Source: Solicoccozyma terricola (Eukaryota; Basidiomycota; Tremellomycetes; Filobasidiales; Piskurozymaceae). From it: 64,000 nucleotides of DNA. Position numbers and translations under genes: made by a program. Positions 11,180 through 22,577 of the stretch are shown piece by piece (the first letter of the stretch is position 1; the number at the start of each line of letters is the position of its first letter). The notes beneath the pieces are model-generated. The model did not search any database, was not told the DNA's origin, and saw only the letters and a program-made list of their open reading frames with translations. The stretch lies in NCBI GenBank assembly GCA_001600875.1, contig BCLD01000015.1:351862-415861 (forward strand). Reading direction: 5' to 3'.

Positions 11180-12075
11180 AGGAGAGACGGAGTTACGTTA
11201 GTCACAGAGTCATCTTTTTAAAAGGCATGTTATGTGGTAAAAAGACGTGGTTCCGAGAGTGTTGGCCTCGGGGTGGGAAAAGAACGAAATGGGGATCTTT
11301 GCCCACAAAGCCCGTGCCGAGGTAGATCCAAAAATCCCTCGGACACGATCGAGCCATCTCTTAACCCCCGTTCTCATTCTCGCCCGTCGTCCCGACCGAA
11401 CCCCATCCCAACCCCCTTCTCCCCCCCCCACCATCTTTTTCAGAAAAAAACACTCACTTGAATGGCCCAGTAACCAACAATAAACCACTATCCAACTGTT
11501 TCAAGAAAACAACCCTCTTTCCCCTGAATCGACCAGCCAAAAGGATGAGAACGGTTCCGGGAGTAATGGATTTACGAAGAACAGTTCGGGAGATTGTCTT
11601 TCGGGATTTCTTGGGAGCGGAGATGTCCTCGGCCTGCGTGGCGGTGGGGGGTGTACATCAAATCAGTTCTCCAAATCCATCCCTTGACCCTTCCCCCTCC
11701 ACCTGTTTTTTTCACTCACAGGGTAGTACTTGGCAGCCTTGTTAGTAGGTACCAACCTCTTCTCTCCGTTCGCTTTCCCACCAATAGTCTTCTCAATAAC
11801 CGATGGAGTCTCTTCGACTTTTTTAGGAGTAGAAGTCTTCTTGCCTGTATGTGTGTGAGGAAAAGAAAAGGGGGGGGGGGAAAATCCCGTAGAAGAGAAA
11901 AGGGGAAGGGAGAGGGTTAGGGTGGGAGTTAGGTCGTGTGGGATTGCGGGGTTGACAACGACGACGACGATTACGACGACTACGACGACTTACCCTTGAA
12001 GTTACCACGTTTAGCGGCTACTTGGGATCGAGAGAATCGACCGACGTTAGGTGCCAATTGGGATGATCGGGCCAT
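10673..12075 (-). CDS. RPL6: 60S ribosomal protein eL6 (RPL6)
   Basis: Structural protein of the large cytosolic ribosomal subunit. Exons 11994-12075, 11720-11844, 11458-11633, 10902-11115 and 10673-10786 sum to 711 nt, giving 236 residues. Diagnostic eL6 features are the basic N-terminus ([18 protein letters not shown]), [12 protein letters not shown], then the KOW-like block [18 protein letters not shown] followed by [18 protein letters not shown] and [20 protein letters not shown]. The C-terminus [20 protein letters not shown] also fits the family. Length is normal for fungal eL6. Intron 1 carries an (ACG)n run next to its donor. Intron 3 carries an uninterrupted 44-nt C tract (coding strand) just upstream of its acceptor, and intron 4 a GCGAAGCGAGC cluster. 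Multiple introns are usual for basidiomycete ribosomal protein genes. Confidence 0.96.
11135..11178 (+). repeat. 44-nt uninterrupted G homopolymer inside an RPL6 intron
   Basis: On the RPL6 coding strand this is a 44-nt C run. Together with shorter C blocks (11121-11133) it forms the whole polypyrimidine region before the CGCAG acceptor of exon 4. Exact length is doubtful because such runs are error-prone in sequencing. Confidence 0.85.
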
Positions 12076-14358
12076 CTGATGAAAACCAGGGGGGGGATAG
12101 AATGTTCACGAGTCAGTTTACGTGTTCTAGGTTTATAATGCACACGGTTCAGTGTGGTTTTCGTGTTAGTCGTAGGGGGGTTTATCTCTCTCTCTCTCTC
12201 GCTATCTCTCTCTCTCTCTTCCGGCTTCTTTCTCGTTCTGTTTCTCAGTGGGGGTTCTTGAGCTGGTCTCTCCGGTTTCGAATTGATTGTTTCTCCCCGG
12301 GGGGGTTTGCATAGGATGATGTGTTGAAAGGACGGAACGAGGGGTGGTCGTTGAACAAGGGGGGGGTTTTTTTTTTTTTTCAAAAAAAGACCCAAAAGTT
12401 CTCCCCCCTACCCATCCTATGTCGCTGAGATAGATAAACCAAGGGTGATATGGACGAGTTGAATTCGTCGAGGAACACCAATGATGGGATTTCCCCTTCC
12501 TATTGTCATTTTCGATCAATCCGCCTCCCGTTTCTAGTAGTTTCCCAAAGAGGTCAAACATGAGAGATCCCCCTCCCCCGGTGTCGTCGTCCTCGTCCTT
12601 GTCACACTCTTCTGTGTATTTTCTTGATGTCCGATATTGAGATCAAAAGTCCTATTGAATCCACCTCGATCTTCCATATCGTCCCTTCTCCTTCATCCTA
12701 GACGTTGAGCGTTTCACATAACATCGTACCCTCCACCCTACCTTAAATTCCCCTAACCCCCCCTTTCTAACAACACAATATCCAAAAACCCCCAACTCCT
12801 CAAAACGCTCACCTCGTCTACTATAGAATCTTGATGGGGATGGTGTTTTTTTTGAGGGGGTTGGTTTTTGAAAGGGGATTGTTAGGAGGGATAGGGTGGA
12901 ATATCTAATGGTCTAGTTGGGTGGGTGGGACGTGGGATAAGCGCGGGAGGGGGCAGGAGGGGGTGGGTGCACGTTGAGGCGCGAGGGGGGAGAGAGGGGG
13001 GAAGCGGTGGGAAGCGCATGTATTGGGAATATTGGCAAGGGCGTCGGGGGTGGGCCGAAAGTTACGCGTGAATTGGAATCGGGAGGGAGGGAGGGGGGAG
13101 TGGGGAAGGGGGAGGAGAAGGATCACGTGCGCGGGGAGGGGGGGGAGAGGGGGTAGGGAGGGGCTCAATCGGAGAACAAACCTCGTCATATTCCGTCAGG
13201 TCGTTTCCCATATCCCTCATTCAACTCCTCCTATATTCCCCTTGTATACATCGTATATTTCATTCTCATCACTGTCTCCATGGATTGATACGATACTATA
13301 CGATACCATGCCATACCACCCGCTGTGAATCACGTGCAATCCGATGACATATCTGTGTGGAATGGGTGGGTGCTATGTCCGCCACTGTAAATGTGCCTTA
13401 TACCTCCTCCCCGGGGCCCTTTTTCTCCTATTTTCGCGTTGAAACCTCGTAGTCCCCTTCTTGACAGAGGTGGGCGGAGGGGGTAGTGGTGGTGGTGATG
13501 GTGGTGCTGGTGAGGGTGGTGGGGGTGAGGGTGGTGGTGGTTGAGGGAGGGTTGAGGGTGGAATATGGAATATGGAATACTAGCCATTGCATTCCACACA
13601 CACACACAAACACACACGCCTTTACAAACACGTTGTTATCTGTCTGTGAAGGGGGCGGATTTAAAACCCGACTACCCACAGTGAATAGGAGGAGGGGAGG
13701 GGGGATTTAAAATTCCCCGATCACACCCCTTTTCCTTTCTTTTCTCTCCCCCTCTCTATCCATCCAGGTTCTTAGACTACCAACCCTATTTCGTCGTCTG
13801 AATCGTCCCTCGTAGTCAACTCACAAACACACAACACCATCGATTGAACCCTTGATCCTTCTTCCGATCTCTCTCATTCCATCTCTTTCTTCCACCCCTC
13901 CGTCCCTCCCTTCATTCCTTCGTTTTATTCCGCCTTCGTGTTTCGACTACAGTAGGTGGAAGACGACGACGACGACGACGACGACAAGCTTTCTCAACTC
14001 TGTTGATCCATATTCCCAATCACCCGATCCTTCCAAGGGAATTACGGTTGGATAACCAAGAAGAGATAGAGCCGGGGAGGAGGAAACCTGAACAACACAA
14101 AAAAAAGGGCGGGGGGGGAGTTGAAATTTCGTTTTCCGCGTTAAAAAGAAAGAGGGTCGTTTTGTGAGTGGATTGGGTGTAGGTTGATTGGATATCGCTT
14201 TATATGTCTTGGGGGGAATCGGGGATTTTCGTTTCCCGAGAGTAGGGATATGGGAGAGAAGAGGAATGACGATGGGGGGGGGAGGGGGGGTTTGGTCTTG
14301 CACTTCTTGCACTTCTTCTCATTTTCCTAGACGTTGTTGGATCTTTGGGGGGTTGGGG
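12076..14358. other. Long G-rich intergenic region, no gene recognised
   Basis: About 2.3 kb upstream of RPL6, running into an assembly gap. It holds a TC/CT run (12183-12220), a very G-rich block (about 12835-13160), a CA repeat (13597-13618) and a (GAC)n tract (13962-13986). Short frames here translate simple sequence only. A long CT-rich stretch (13730-13950) resembles a plus-strand fungal promoter or 5' UTR and could belong to the RFX gene beyond the gap, but that cannot be confirmed. Confidence 0.5.
12945..13160 (+). repeat. Dense G-tract cluster with G-quadruplex potential
   Basis: At least a dozen runs of three or more G lie within about 210 nt, for example 13080-13118 and 13135-13163, with loops of one to a few bases. 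Four closely spaced G runs meet the usual quadruplex pattern several times over. It lies about 0.9 kb upstream of RPL6. Confidence 0.6.
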
Positions 14359-14793
14359 NNNNNNNNNNNNNNNNNNNNNNNNNNNNNNNNNNNNNNNNNN
14401 NNNNNNNNNNNNNNNNNNNNNNNNNNNNNNNNNNNNNNNNNNNNNNNNNNNNNNNNNNNNNNNNNNNNNNNNNNNNNNNNNNNNNNNNNNNNNNNNNNNN
14501 NNNNNNNNNNNNNNNNNNNNNNNNNNNNNNNNNNNNNNNNNNNNNNNNNNNNNNNNNNNNNNNNNNNNNNNNNNNNNNNNNNNNNNNNNNNNNNNNNNNN
14601 NNNNNNNNNNNNNNNNNNNNNNNNNNNNNNNNNNNNNNNNNNNNNNNNNNNNNNNNNNNNNNNNNNNNNNNNNNNNNNNNNNNNNNNNNNNNNNNNNNNN
14701 NNNNNNNNNNNNNNNNNNNNNNNNNNNNNNNNNNNNNNNNNNNNNNNNNNNNNNNNNNNNNNNNNNNNNNNNNNNNNNNNNNNNNNNNNNNNN
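14359..14793. other. Assembly gap (Ns)
   Basis: A run of 435 N. The left flank is G-rich (GGGGGGTTGGGG) and the right flank begins with a C run of about 20 nt (14794-14813). Open frames that span it are artefacts. The gap may hide 5' exons of the RFX gene. Confidence 0.98.
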
Positions 14794-14975
14794 CCCCCCC
14801 CCCCCCCCCCCCCGTGGCAGGTCCTCATAGGACATATCAGGAAACGTAGGGGATCATAGGATAACCTTTTTTTTTCTTTTTGGCCATCTGAGAAACGGTC
14901 TGTACAGCAAACTCTGGGGGGAATTTAAAATTGATGCAAAAAAGGGTCTCGATCGATCATGAATAGACAATCCAT

Positions 14976-17900
14976 GTGCGTATTTTGTTTGGGTGTATTT
15001 TGTGTTACGGTTTAACTGACTCGAAACCCGGCGCCGGCGCGGCGCGGGTGGGGGACAACGATAGTAGATCTGAAAGTATATCGTCGGATGATGATGAAAA
15101 TATGAACAATCCGTTGGAGAGGAAAAGGAATCAAGGACGGATCCATCAGATACAACCACGTCCTGTTACATCCAGAAATAAGAACAATTCAATGGATGGA
15201 TTGGTATTTGTTGATGATGATGAGAAACATGTCGTTTCGCAAATCTCTTCATCATCGGCGTCGCTAGTTAAAACAAGGAGAAGGAAGGGTACGCAGGATG
15301 ATGATTTGGATAATGAGGTGGATGATGATGCGGATGAGGATCAATTGATGGGTATTGATGATGAAGCGATTGGAATCGAAGATAATGAACCTACATCAAC
15401 ATTCAAAGTTCCGATTACAAAACCAGCTGGAGGAGTATCAACTTATGGAACGGATATTAGCGGGATGATTGATATTCAGTATATGCAGGTTGGGAAGAGG
15501 AGGGATAGGGAGGTGGATGAAGAATTAAGAACCTTGGCTAGATGTGGTGATGGATTGAAAAGCGTTGCTTCAAAGGAAAGGGCAAAAGTTGAATGGACGG
15601 TGGAGTGGTGAGTGATGGTTATTGAGTCGGTTACAAGCCGTCTTCCGCCTGGGGGTGGGATTTTGATTTGATTTGCAAGGTCACTCATTCCCTTCGCTTG
15701 GATTTGTAGGCTTAAACTTAGCTACGATACATGGGATTCGTGTTCGGTAGGACGTCAAGGTCTTTATCACGCCTACGGGGAGAGCTGTAGCATGTTTCGA
15801 ATCCAGGTGAGGTTGAAAAGGGAACCCAGGGGGGGAGGGGGGGGGGAGGGAAGGGGTTCCGGGTGGCAAAAGGTGGTCGTTTTCGCTAATATATTTTAAG
15901 AAACAACGCCATGTAGCCACTCAACACGGCATCGTTCGGAAAGGCGGTGAGGAACACGTTCCCAAGCGTAAAAACTCGTCGTCTTGGAAATCGTGGCAAT
16001 AGCAAATATCACTGTAAGTGGGTCGAGTTGATGATCAAGGACGGGGTTTTCCCTAAAATCCGATGCGTTGAAATCATGGTGAATACCTAACTCACCCCCT
16101 ACCGATCCACTTCAGACTGCGGCTTGAGACCCATCACGACCCTACAATGCAGTCTCCTGAACGACCATCGACCACAGACTAACGGCATTTGGTACGCAAT
16201 ACATGACCTGCTGGCTTATCTCCCACAGGGGGCAAAACAAGCAAAAGCCCAGGTCAGCAAACAGAAAAAGGAGAAGAACCATAACAGAAGCTTGAGCACT
16301 GCGAGTGACACGGATCATGGGTAGGTCTCCCTTTCCCTAGGGAAACAGGAGAAGACTCACGAATCCCGTTCCCGATCCCCCAGTCAGTCCTCTCGCAGGA
16401 TGTCAATTTCCCGCTCTTCAGCCGGAAAGGGCTCTACGATGGACATAAAACCTCAGATGACTCCTCAACCTCCGGCAGGCGTCGCGAAAGGAGAGCAGCT
16501 TCCCACATCCATAATTGTGGCAGAGGTCCCCGTCCGCGAACTCGATCAGCTCCCGTTCTTCCCGGATATAAACGAACCGGGAATCAACAAGGTGGCGGCA
16601 TTCAGGGACAAGTTGCAATTGGCTGAAACGACTTGGGAGATGGTGAAGGGGCATCTGAGGCATCGTGAGTTTTGCCCTAATGGTAAAGGTTTCTCTTCAT
16701 CCCCCTTGATCACTTTTCCAACGTCTCTTAGTTCTCAATGATGTAAGACGGTACCGCTTCGATGCGTTCGAGTCAGAATGCCGCGGGTTCTGGCTTCACA
16801 TGGCCGACGACAACAAATCCATCCTCACCAGTCCCGTCATGATAGACCTTGTGGGTCGAGCCGATGCCGCAGTTTATTATGTGGGTACGGTTTCGTTCTG
16901 TTTGTGCAAGACTCTCATGAACCCTCCATCCCGGCTACAGGAAATTTTCAATGGCCTGTCTGATAACTTCCTCGACGTCCTGCCCCAATACACCCATACT
17001 AGCATGCGTCTCCTCGGAGTCAAGATGGAGACGATCATGGTCGAATCTCTCGATGATTACCATCCAGCCTTCTCCGACCGCAAGGTCGAAAGTGCGGCAA
17101 GGTTTGGACATTTGTTGGGTGGGTGGCGGTACATGTCAAGACCGAAGCGGCAAGGAACTTGACCATATCTTCCTTCTTAAAGGCTGCTATCACGACATCA
17201 TCCAAACCACTGCTTCGCTCAAGGTAATAATGTCGAATCCCAAGCAGATCAAAGCTATGCTGCAAGCCATGAAGGAGGACATTCATTGGCCGTCGTTCCT
17301 GGACAGAGCTGCGTGAGTGGCGGCATTTCCGGGCCAAGCTTCGTGCGTACCTGACCGTTCCACGGGCACTATCGCAGTCTCATCCTGGAAATCCGCCCTA
17401 GCGACCTTGAAAACATCTTCATCAACCCACTCCAAAACCTGTTGGAAGAAGCACTAAGAGATGTCTCCTCTGGTCTACCAAAGGGCAAAAACACCGGTCA
17501 CAAAGCGGTGTTCAATCTGGCAATCTGGACGAACAACGTTGCCGACACATTCTTGCGTGATACCCGTTTCAGCGATGCCACGAATGATCCCAAAGGGTAA
17601 ATCGGAACCACTCTTGGGGCAAAACTATGAGGCTGACGTGCTGCGTTATAGCATGCTCATGAACTTTACCTGGCTGACATCCAGGGTAGTACAAGACCTG
17701 ATGCTGCGTTGCGACGAGTATGTATGACTACATGACGACAATCTCATGAGTTGCTGGCTGATCAACCTCATTTACAGGAAGTGCGGCCTCTTCCAGATGC
17801 TCAAGGCGTTTGTCGATGAATGGATTTCACTACTTGTGCTCCGCCGCGTGAGTCGTTCAACATTTGTCGAAGTACCCGATCGTCAGCCACTCACAACACA

Positions 17901-18371
17901 GCTTCCCATTGGCAGACCGCACTCTCATCCGCCTCGGTTGGCTCTTCAGTCAATAGGGAAGGTCAAGAGACCGCGCAGTCGGCCATATTCGCCGTTCCAG
18001 ATAGCGGTCGGAGGTCGCCAATCTTTCAACAACATGGCGTGGATATTCCCTCTTTTGGCACCACGTCTGCCGCCAGAGATTCCTGCGCTCAAGCAGGAAG
18101 CGAGCATGATACTGGGGACATGATGGAAGTTTCGGAACCGCTTTCCTCCGTAACATCGACGCGGGGAATGCCTGGTCCTGCATTTACACACCAAGACGTT
18201 TCCGGAATAATGATCCTGTCAGCGCCAATTAATTCGACGGGATACTCGCCGCAAAAAATGACTGGACCGCATGAGCCCCCAGAGTATGCTAATGGGACGA
18301 TGACCCCGATGCCATTCCCTTCGCACGGCTTCAATCCTCTGAGCAGGGGGGCCGGGCAGTGGCGAAAATAG
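14976..18371 (+). CDS. RFX-family transcription factor (5' end uncertain)
   Basis: Sequence-specific DNA-binding regulator. The winged-helix RFX domain is split over exons ending at 15607, 15710-15806, 15917-16013 and from 16116. It reads [20 protein letters not shown], then [19 protein letters not shown] and [14 protein letters not shown], matching the RFX signature with the DNA-contacting RTRRLGxRGxSKYHY-type core. Upstream is an acidic, Asp-rich, disordered N-region. Downstream, [47 protein letters not shown] and [15 protein letters not shown] fit the conserved central and dimerisation regions of RFX proteins. The C-tail is disordered and ends at a TAG, 18369-18371. The ATG at 14976 is merely the first in frame after the gap; 15102 is another option and earlier exons may lie in the gap. 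Around 17100-17155 the frame shifts, needing a very short intron or a sequence error. Confidence 0.85.
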
Positions 18372-18755
18372 CAGTCATAATGGAGTGAAAGACACCTGCC
18401 GGACGAGGAATCCTCATGACGATATGAGCAAGCGGGCTATGAACCTATTGTATTTCCGATTCATTCCAGAGCGTATCGTAGTATGCAATGCGAACAATTT
18501 TGCAGTGCATTTTGTGATGTTTGACCCCCTCCACCGCTTCAACACGGAATCCATTCTCTATTCTGTACATTAACCATTCTCATCGCCTATCATTGACGGG
18601 AACGCGTGTGCTGCGAAGAAACATCTGCTCGACCTTCCACGGACTTGTTTCCTTCCTACAAGTTGCTGGACATGTCGGTCTGGGGCCATGTGCTGTGAGA
18701 AAGGTCTGGCTTCAGCGGGAGCGGTTCATGGGACTGGCATTGTGAAGGTCACTCA
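18372..18755. other. Convergent intergenic region, nothing recognised
   Basis: Space between the RFX gene (+) and the G6PD gene (-), so it contains the 3' UTRs of both. No coding signal or repeat stands out. Confidence 0.5.
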
Positions 18756-21604
18756 CTATCCCTCGTTGCTGCGCTTGAATCCGTAACTTGCTGCGAAGTC
18801 GTCTGTCTGTTCGGGGCCACGAGAACCGTACGGGTATTCGACGGGCTTTGGTTGCTTGCCGTCCTTGCCATCAATCCAGTGGAGGATAGGGGTGAAGATC
18901 TGATAGGAATTCCAGTGGACAACATTGTCAGTTGTGCATGGAGAGCCGCAGGGGTCCATTCATGCTCACCTTCCAGGCCACATCCAACTCATCATCTCGC
19001 ACAAAGTTCGAGTGATCACCCTTGAATGCGTCCAAGATCAATGCCTCGTACGCCTCGGGGATCTTGGCGTCGGAGAACCTCCGCTTATAGGTGAGGTCGA
19101 GCTCGGTGGGGATGGCTCTGGTGATGAGACCTGGGGTCTTGGTGTTCATCTTCATGTAGATAGCCTCTGAAGGTTGGATGCGCATGACGAGTTCGTTACG
19201 GGCGATGTTTGTGAAGATTCCCTGGGTGACGTCTTTGTATTGTACCCTAATCTCCACCTTGGCCTCGTTGAGTGCTGTGGAGTGTGAGCAGGTACTTGCT
19301 GAGCGGGTCTCTGAACATAACACGCCCAGCGTACTTACCCTTTCCTGCCTTCATGATGAACGGCACACCCTCCCACCTTGGGTTGTTGATCCACAAAACT
19401 AGTGCGGCAAAAGTGGGGCAAACGGATCCCTTGGGAACGGTGTTGTCATCGAGATACCCAGGCTTGCCGTTGGCTGCTACGTATTGACCGAGGAGGGTGT
19501 CCTTACGGGTGATAGGTGGGATGCATCGGAGGACCTTGACCTGGTTGTGAGGAGTTAAGAGTTTGTTCAGTGGCAAGCTAACAACTGAGTACAGCCGGAA
19601 TAGCCCCGACGTACCTTCTCATCTCGGACGTCCTCGGCGGAGAAGGAGACAGGTCGCTCCATTGTCAAGACCGACAAAGTTTGCAAAAGGTCTGAATGGG
19701 GCGGATCGGTTTGGTGAGCGGATGACATCGTGAATTAAAATCACGCTTAACAACCACTCACGGTTCTGGCAAACATCGCGGATGATTCCAAATTCGTCAA
19801 AGTAGCCACCTCGACCCTCAGTCCCGAACGGTTCCTTGAATGTGATCTGCACATTGCTGACGAAATTCCTATTGAACGAGCTGTCAAAGATGACGTTTCC
19901 GAACCTAAGGACGGTCATGTTTTTAACCATCTCCTTTCCGAGGTAATGATCGATTCGGAAAGTCTCCTCCTCCTTCCACTCCTTTTTGAGAGCGGTCATC
20001 ATCTCACGACATGAATCGAGGTCCTTGCCGAATGGCTTCTCGATGACAATCCTGTTCAATCCCTTCTCCACGTAGCAGTTCTTCTTGAGACCGGCTGCGA
20101 CGACGGTGAAGACGGATGGTGGGAGAGCCATGTAGAACATGCGATTCGGAGCGGCACCACCTCGCTTAGCCTCCAATTTCTCCATCGCTTTAGTCAACTC
20201 GATGAAACCATCATCCTTGTCGTATGCACCGGAGATGTAGGATGAGATCGCGGAGAATTTTTTGAGAGTTTCCTTGTGTGCATTGCGTTCTTCGTCGGAC
20301 GCAGAGTCGGATGGACCTTTGATGTAAGAGACTTGACGCTCGTGGAATTCAGTGTCGGTCATTTCTGCAGGGGAGAGTGAAGGGGGGTGGTGGGGTTAGT
20401 GATGGGCGGGGTGCAGAGACAGAGGTCATCCGGCGGTGTTTAACGCAGGGAGATGTCGACATGACATCCTTGATTCGTGCGTTCGACACTGTCGTTCCAG
20501 AAGTAGGCAGGAGGAAGAAATCTTTGCTCGATCTGTCGGAGTGGGTTTCACCGACGATTCACTTTCCTCAACCATCCATTCACCCCCAACTCCAAACCGA
20601 ATTCCCAAAGAAACCTCCACCACGTCAAACACGGCAAAGTTTTGAAACTCAAACTCACTAGACCTCGCATAGCCGATTATATGCAGATGATCCGGCAACA
20701 ACCCCTGTTTGAACAAACCAAACAATGCTGGGAAAGTCTGTACACGAGAGAATCAGAAATTTCAGTTCCCGACGTGTCCGGTTATGGAAAGAAAGAAGAG
20801 AGGAACATACCTTTTTCTTGGCGAGATCACCAGATGCACCGAGGACTGATGGATGGAGGATAGGAGAAGAATGTGGTTAGTTAAATATTTGGAACATGAA
20901 GAGGACAGAGAGGGGTTAGGAATCATCGTTAATATCACCGGTCGATCGTTATTCGATGCGTACTACGCTCGATATCGAACGATATACTTGGAATATCCGG
21001 ACGATGTGGTATATCACGCAATCTCCGAAGAAAGTCGTTGAACTTCCGAATTAATCAATGCATGCCACTACTTGGTCGTCCAGTCGCTCGAACACCCTTT
21101 TCCCCGTCAGAGATGGTATTCCAAGACTGGAAGGGGAGACCAGGGGTATGCCCCATCCTCGTCGACCATCCGACGATGCATACCCGATATCGATGGACTC
21201 TTGTCATATCACTGGGAATTATACTTCCGCCCGTCGATTTCAATCCTATCTCATGTTGTCAGACGTCTATAGCTTGATGCTAGATTGTCCACCGTCTCTC
21301 CCATTCGATACCTCGCCAGACGGTGTGCATCTCCACAGTCCGACCATCCATCCGTCGACCCAACAAGTGACATCCGCATTCGCATTTCGGTCTGTGTATT
21401 CGTTTTTTGGCTTGACCAACCCGTTCTCGGAATGTTGTCAAACTCACCAACAACGATAGTCTCTCCTTTCATAACATGGCCACTCGCTTCCATCGATGGA
21501 ATCTGTCCGGCACCAGACATGATATAATCGTCCAAGGTGGTGGAGTTTGCACGAGCACGGGGTGGAGGTGGAGGAGGAGATGGTGACTGGGAGGATGAAG
21601 CCAT
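18756..21604 (-). CDS. ZWF1: Glucose-6-phosphate 1-dehydrogenase
   Basis: Oxidises glucose 6-phosphate to 6-phosphogluconolactone with NADP+, the first step of the oxidative pentose phosphate pathway, in the cytosol. The protein has VLGASGDLAKKKTFPALFGL (nucleotide-binding motif GASGDLAKKK), then NRIVIEKPFGKDL and the active-site signature RIDHYLGKEMVKN, with FKEPFGTEGRGGYFDEFGII and the C-terminal beta domain (PGYLDDNTVPKGSVCPTFAA, LDLTYKRRF, EAYEALILDAFKGD). It ends DDFAASYGFKRSNEG. The first exon begins [20 protein letters not shown], a Pro-rich extension before GQIPSMEASG and the conserved core; that extension is longer than in many fungal enzymes. About eight exons are joined by normal GT-AG introns (for example donor GTGAGTTTGAC after GETIVV). 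The gene runs in the same direction as MSH6 upstream. Confidence 0.96.
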
Positions 21605-22577
21605 GGTTTTGAGATGGGAGGGTGTGACGTGTGGGACTGGTGGGTGGGTGGGTGGTTGGCTGGGTGTTTGGCTGGGTGATGAGTGGAGTTGTATGTGGCT
21701 GATAGCTAGCTCGCTGGTGACAGATGGGGATGATGCTGGATTGTAGATGGAGGTGGACGCTGTGTGCGCTGTTGGTAATCGATGAACCACGACGGCAGCG
21801 GCTATCCGCTCCGACGCTGCACCGAGCGTCGACCTGGAGGATAAACAGTGACGTGGACACAAAATGGCAAATGGTGGAGGGGCAGACATGCCTCACGGTC
21901 CGGAGTGGGGTGCGGGTTGGGGGGAGGGGGGTGTGCTGTCACCACAGGCAGTCAGTCATTGGCAAGAGCACACTGGCCACCATCACATCGCCCTCTGGCT
22001 GCCTGTCTCTATTAGCAGCACCATGCCATGAGCAACTCTGAAACACGAGAGACATCTCCTTCCCTCCACCTCCATCTACCTGTATTTGCATGATAATTAC
22101 CACACCATTCACATCATCGCCAGCTGGCACCGAACACACCAGCGTACATGATACCCCTGGTGACCTCCTGTCCTTACCCTTCTTGCCAAAATGCAAACAA
22201 GGATAGCACGTCGATCAACTCGGGTGCGATGATACCATGACATGATAAGACGCGCAAATACATTTTCATCGCAGCAGGCCATCTGATACGTGACCAACGC
22301 TGTATTCTGTCCCCTGTAAGCTGCATTCGCATACCGATCTCGCTCACAAATCTGCCCAAGGAGGAGATTGAGGTGGTCCCCGAGGGGAAGGGGGGGGGGG
22401 GGGGAGGGCATGACTGGGCAAGGTCAACTGAGCGGATCGCTTCACTCGGCTTAACAAAGACATCCAACCATCTGGGCTTTTGATCGTCCATTCCAACTAT
22501 TTACAAAAGTAGATCGTGGGCGAGTGTGTTCGTGAAAAATCATGAGGTTCGTTCTCTATAGTACCGGATCCCTTTTA
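21605..22577. other. Intergenic region: G6PD promoter and MSH6 3' end
   Basis: About 970 nt between the G6PD start (21604) and the MSH6 stop (22578), both minus strand. It has CCACCCACC/GGTGGGTGG-type repeats near 21640-21675 and a poly-G run at 22389-22404. Minus-strand frames of up to 105 codons are present, but none looks like a protein. Confidence 0.5.

Noticed and set aside
14188..14859. Long open frames through the run of Ns
   Set aside because: They exist only because N is translated as unknown; there is no sequence evidence.
15785..15810. TTCGAATCC sequence resembling a tRNA T-loop
   Set aside because: It lies in the RFX DNA-binding exon; no matching acceptor stem, anticodon arm or D-arm was found.
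16191..16229. Possible 37-nt intron (GTACGC...CCACAG) in the RFX gene
   Set aside because: Removing it shifts the frame and leads to a stop, while keeping it leaves a continuous frame.
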